Positions 62,770 to 64,000 of a DNA stretch of 64,000 bases are shown here, one piece after another. Where the stretch lies: NCBI GenBank assembly GCA_029990175.1, contig JARKIP010000005.1:33489501-33553500 (forward strand), given 5' to 3'. The stretch is from Petunia secreta. Its lineage: Eukaryota; Streptophyta; Magnoliopsida; Solanales; Solanaceae. Every line of letters begins with the position of its first letter. Positions within the stretch are counted from its first letter, which is position 1. The position numbers were made by a program, and so were the translations under genes. The notes below the pieces were generated by a model that had not been told where the DNA came from, searched no databases, and saw only the letters and a list, made by a program, of their open reading frames with translations.

Positions 62770-64000
62770 TCAATACCTATTAAAAAGCTTAAGTCCCCAA
62801 AGGAGACAACAAAGTCTTGGCTCGACAAGAACAAGCACAAATCCAAAATAAGCAAAGAGATCAAGGATATGCATGTAGCAATTAAATCCCCCACGACCCC
62901 TAAGCCCATGACCAACATACCAAGCCTTCAAATCAATTTCATCACAAAGTGACACATTGGCTTTGGCATGCTCAACACTCAAGGTGTGCTCGACATATGG
63001 GATGGAGTGAGTAAAATAGTTCAACTCACAACTAACATCGACTACTCCACTCCCCTTCTTAAGAGCAGTCATACACACACCGAGAGGTACCTCCTCACCT
63101 CCCAAATCAACCCCAAGACAATCCCCCTTATTGGACAAACTCCCAAGGGAGGTCTCAAACAATGGGTTATCCCTAGAGTTAGGCATTCCAATCCATGGAG
63201 GTCCAAACTCACACTCTACTCTAGCTTGATACAATTCACCATTTTCATTGAAGTTGCTCTCATACAAAGGATTAGTATAGGCACACTTCTCAAGTTCATT
63301 GGCAAGCAAAGGTGAAGTTCTCAAACTAGAGACTACATCGGCACTTGAGGAGTCATCGAACACAAGTCGATCAATCTCATTCTCAAGAGACTCCTCAAGG
63401 TTACAAACTTCCTCACTACGACACAAGATACCACCGCTAGCAAATAAGCAATCAAAGGGAAGAATAGGATAATCATGCAATTCATCTTCTCCTTTATCAA
63501 ACATGGGTGGGGTGTCATAACAAGGGTCACAAAAAAGGTCAACTTCAATATTGGCACTAAAGAGAGGTTCAATAAAAACCGAGCTCACATCATGATGTGG
63601 CTTTTCAACCCTCTCAACTAGTGGTTCATTTTCACACACAAGTTGACCCAAAGGCTCTACACTAGTTGCAAAAACATTATATTCATGCAAATCATCAACT
63701 AGCCTAGAGTTTTCACTAACAATATCACAAGACAAGGAAGTAGCATGCTCAAGGGAGGAAGGACTAACACATACCTTTGAAGTGTCATGAACGTCTTCAC
63801 CTTGTAGCTCACATTCGGCGTCTCCTTCACCTTGTCTTTCATTCTCGGAACATGGTTGAGGCTCCATCGGTTTGCCTCCAAGAATTCCTACACAAGAACT
63901 CAAACACATAGAAGAAAAAGATAAAGGGTTAAGGTTAGAATAAGGGGTGCCCTCACTCTCAATTTTTCTTTTTCCCTCTTTCTTTTCCCTCATTTTTTTT
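62770..64000 (-). CDS. Element M protein X, C-terminal part (truncated by window end)
   Basis: The frame is open from the window edge to the stop at 62770. It contains the charged KKEGKRKIESEG, YSNLNPLSFSSMC, GGKPMEPQP, YDTPPMFDKGEDEL near 63500, EFGPPWIGMPNSRDNP and the C-terminal Leu/Cys-rich end. It is close to D and B in the first part but diverges near 63180-63350 (NELEKCAYTNPLYESN), so X evolves by segments. The protease-like N-terminal half would lie beyond the window. The end reads CCLLWGLKLFNRY rather than YHKSVFST, which appears in another frame at about 62700-62790, so a late frameshift is likely. Confidence 0.82.
   Translation of the reverse strand, partial: KKMREKKEGKRKIESEGTPYSNLNPLSFSSMCLSSCVGILGGKPMEPQPCSENERQGEGDAECELQGEDVHDTSKVCVSPSSLEHATSLSCDIVSENSRLVDDLHEYNVFATSVEPLGQLVCENEPLVERVEKPHHDVSSVFIEPLFSANIEVDLFCDPCYDTPPMFDKGEDELHDYPILPFDCLFASGGILCRSEEVCNLEESLENEIDRLVFDDSSSADVVSSLRTSPLLANELEKCAYTNPLYESNFNENGELYQARVECEFGPPWIGMPNSRDNPLFETSLGSLSNKGDCLGVDLGGEEVPLGVCMTALKKGSGVVDVSCELNYFTHSIPYVEHTLSVEHAKANVSLCDEIDLKAWYVGHGLRGRGGFNCYMHILDLFAYFGFVLVLVEPRLCCLLWGLKLFNRY

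Larger units (their letters stand above)
61823..64000 (-). mobile_element. Element M: D-family X-type LTR retrotransposon (minus), runs off the window
   Basis: The 3' LTR is 61823-62612, PPT 62613-62625, X ORF from 62770 to the window end. In element orientation the LTR starts TGATGCCGGGCAAATTGG and ends TTTTGCCCTGCATCA, like D. It is inserted in integrase coding sequence of J. Confidence 0.92.

Overview
This window is plant nuclear DNA made entirely of nested LTR retrotransposons of the Ty3/gypsy (Metaviridae) type. No host gene, tRNA, rRNA, satellite array or CRISPR array was found. The evidence is the set of LTR pairs with 5-bp target-site duplications (TSDs), a primer binding site (PBS) complementary to initiator tRNA-Met (TGGTATCAGAGC) after every 5' LTR seen, a polypurine tract (PPT) before nearly every 3' LTR, and single-ORF gag-pol polyproteins. 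The polyproteins run through the PPT into the 3' LTR and lack a recognisable canonical chromodomain. That arrangement resembles the CRM (centromeric) chromovirus clade; this clade call, and a possible (peri)centromeric location, are inferences. The species cannot be named from the sequence.

Layout (element letters are mine). F (+; 45849-46519 and 51439-54473) is the oldest host. C (-, 40665-45848) is inserted in F's gag, G (+, 46520-51433) in F's pol and J (-, from 54474) in F's 3' LTR. B (+, before 1 to 40664) is inserted in C's 3' LTR. A (+, 173-7972) is in B's 5' LTR. H (-, 10575-37825) is in B's ORF. D (+, 17423-37133) is in H's 5' LTR. E (+, 22401-29912) and I (-, 30494-36920) are both in D's 3' LTR. 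L (+, 55640-61575) and M (-, from 61823) are in J. E therefore lies six levels deep (F, C, B, H, D, E). Several insertions split one LTR of a pair, so the partner LTR keeps the empty site inside the window.

Two kinds of element are present. Autonomous gag-pol elements are E (intact, two apparently identical 750-bp LTRs), A, H, F and J (all broken). Elements without reverse transcriptase or integrase are B, C, D, L, M, G and I; these carry a long ORF, here called X, with no enzyme domain I can recognise. In B, C, D and L the N-terminal half of X is an acidic Asp/Tyr/Gly-rich stretch followed by a retropepsin-like domain that has lost the catalytic Asp-Ser-Gly. Element I is a chimera: normal gag and protease with intact catalytic Asp-Ser-Gly, then X where RT, RNase H and integrase should be. 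G has a distant X behind a degenerate zinc knuckle.

Elements A, J, B, C, D, I, L and M share clusters of a GC-rich inverted repeat, AGGCG-N3-CGCCT, in the LTR upstream of the TATA box. Where the leader is in view (A, B, C, D, I, L) a second cluster lies there. H, E/F and G lack it. Together with near-identical PBS-proximal leaders (A, I and L) this suggests that X elements are mobilised by the A/J gag-pol family. The X elements and the GC-repeat system are the best candidates for something undescribed.
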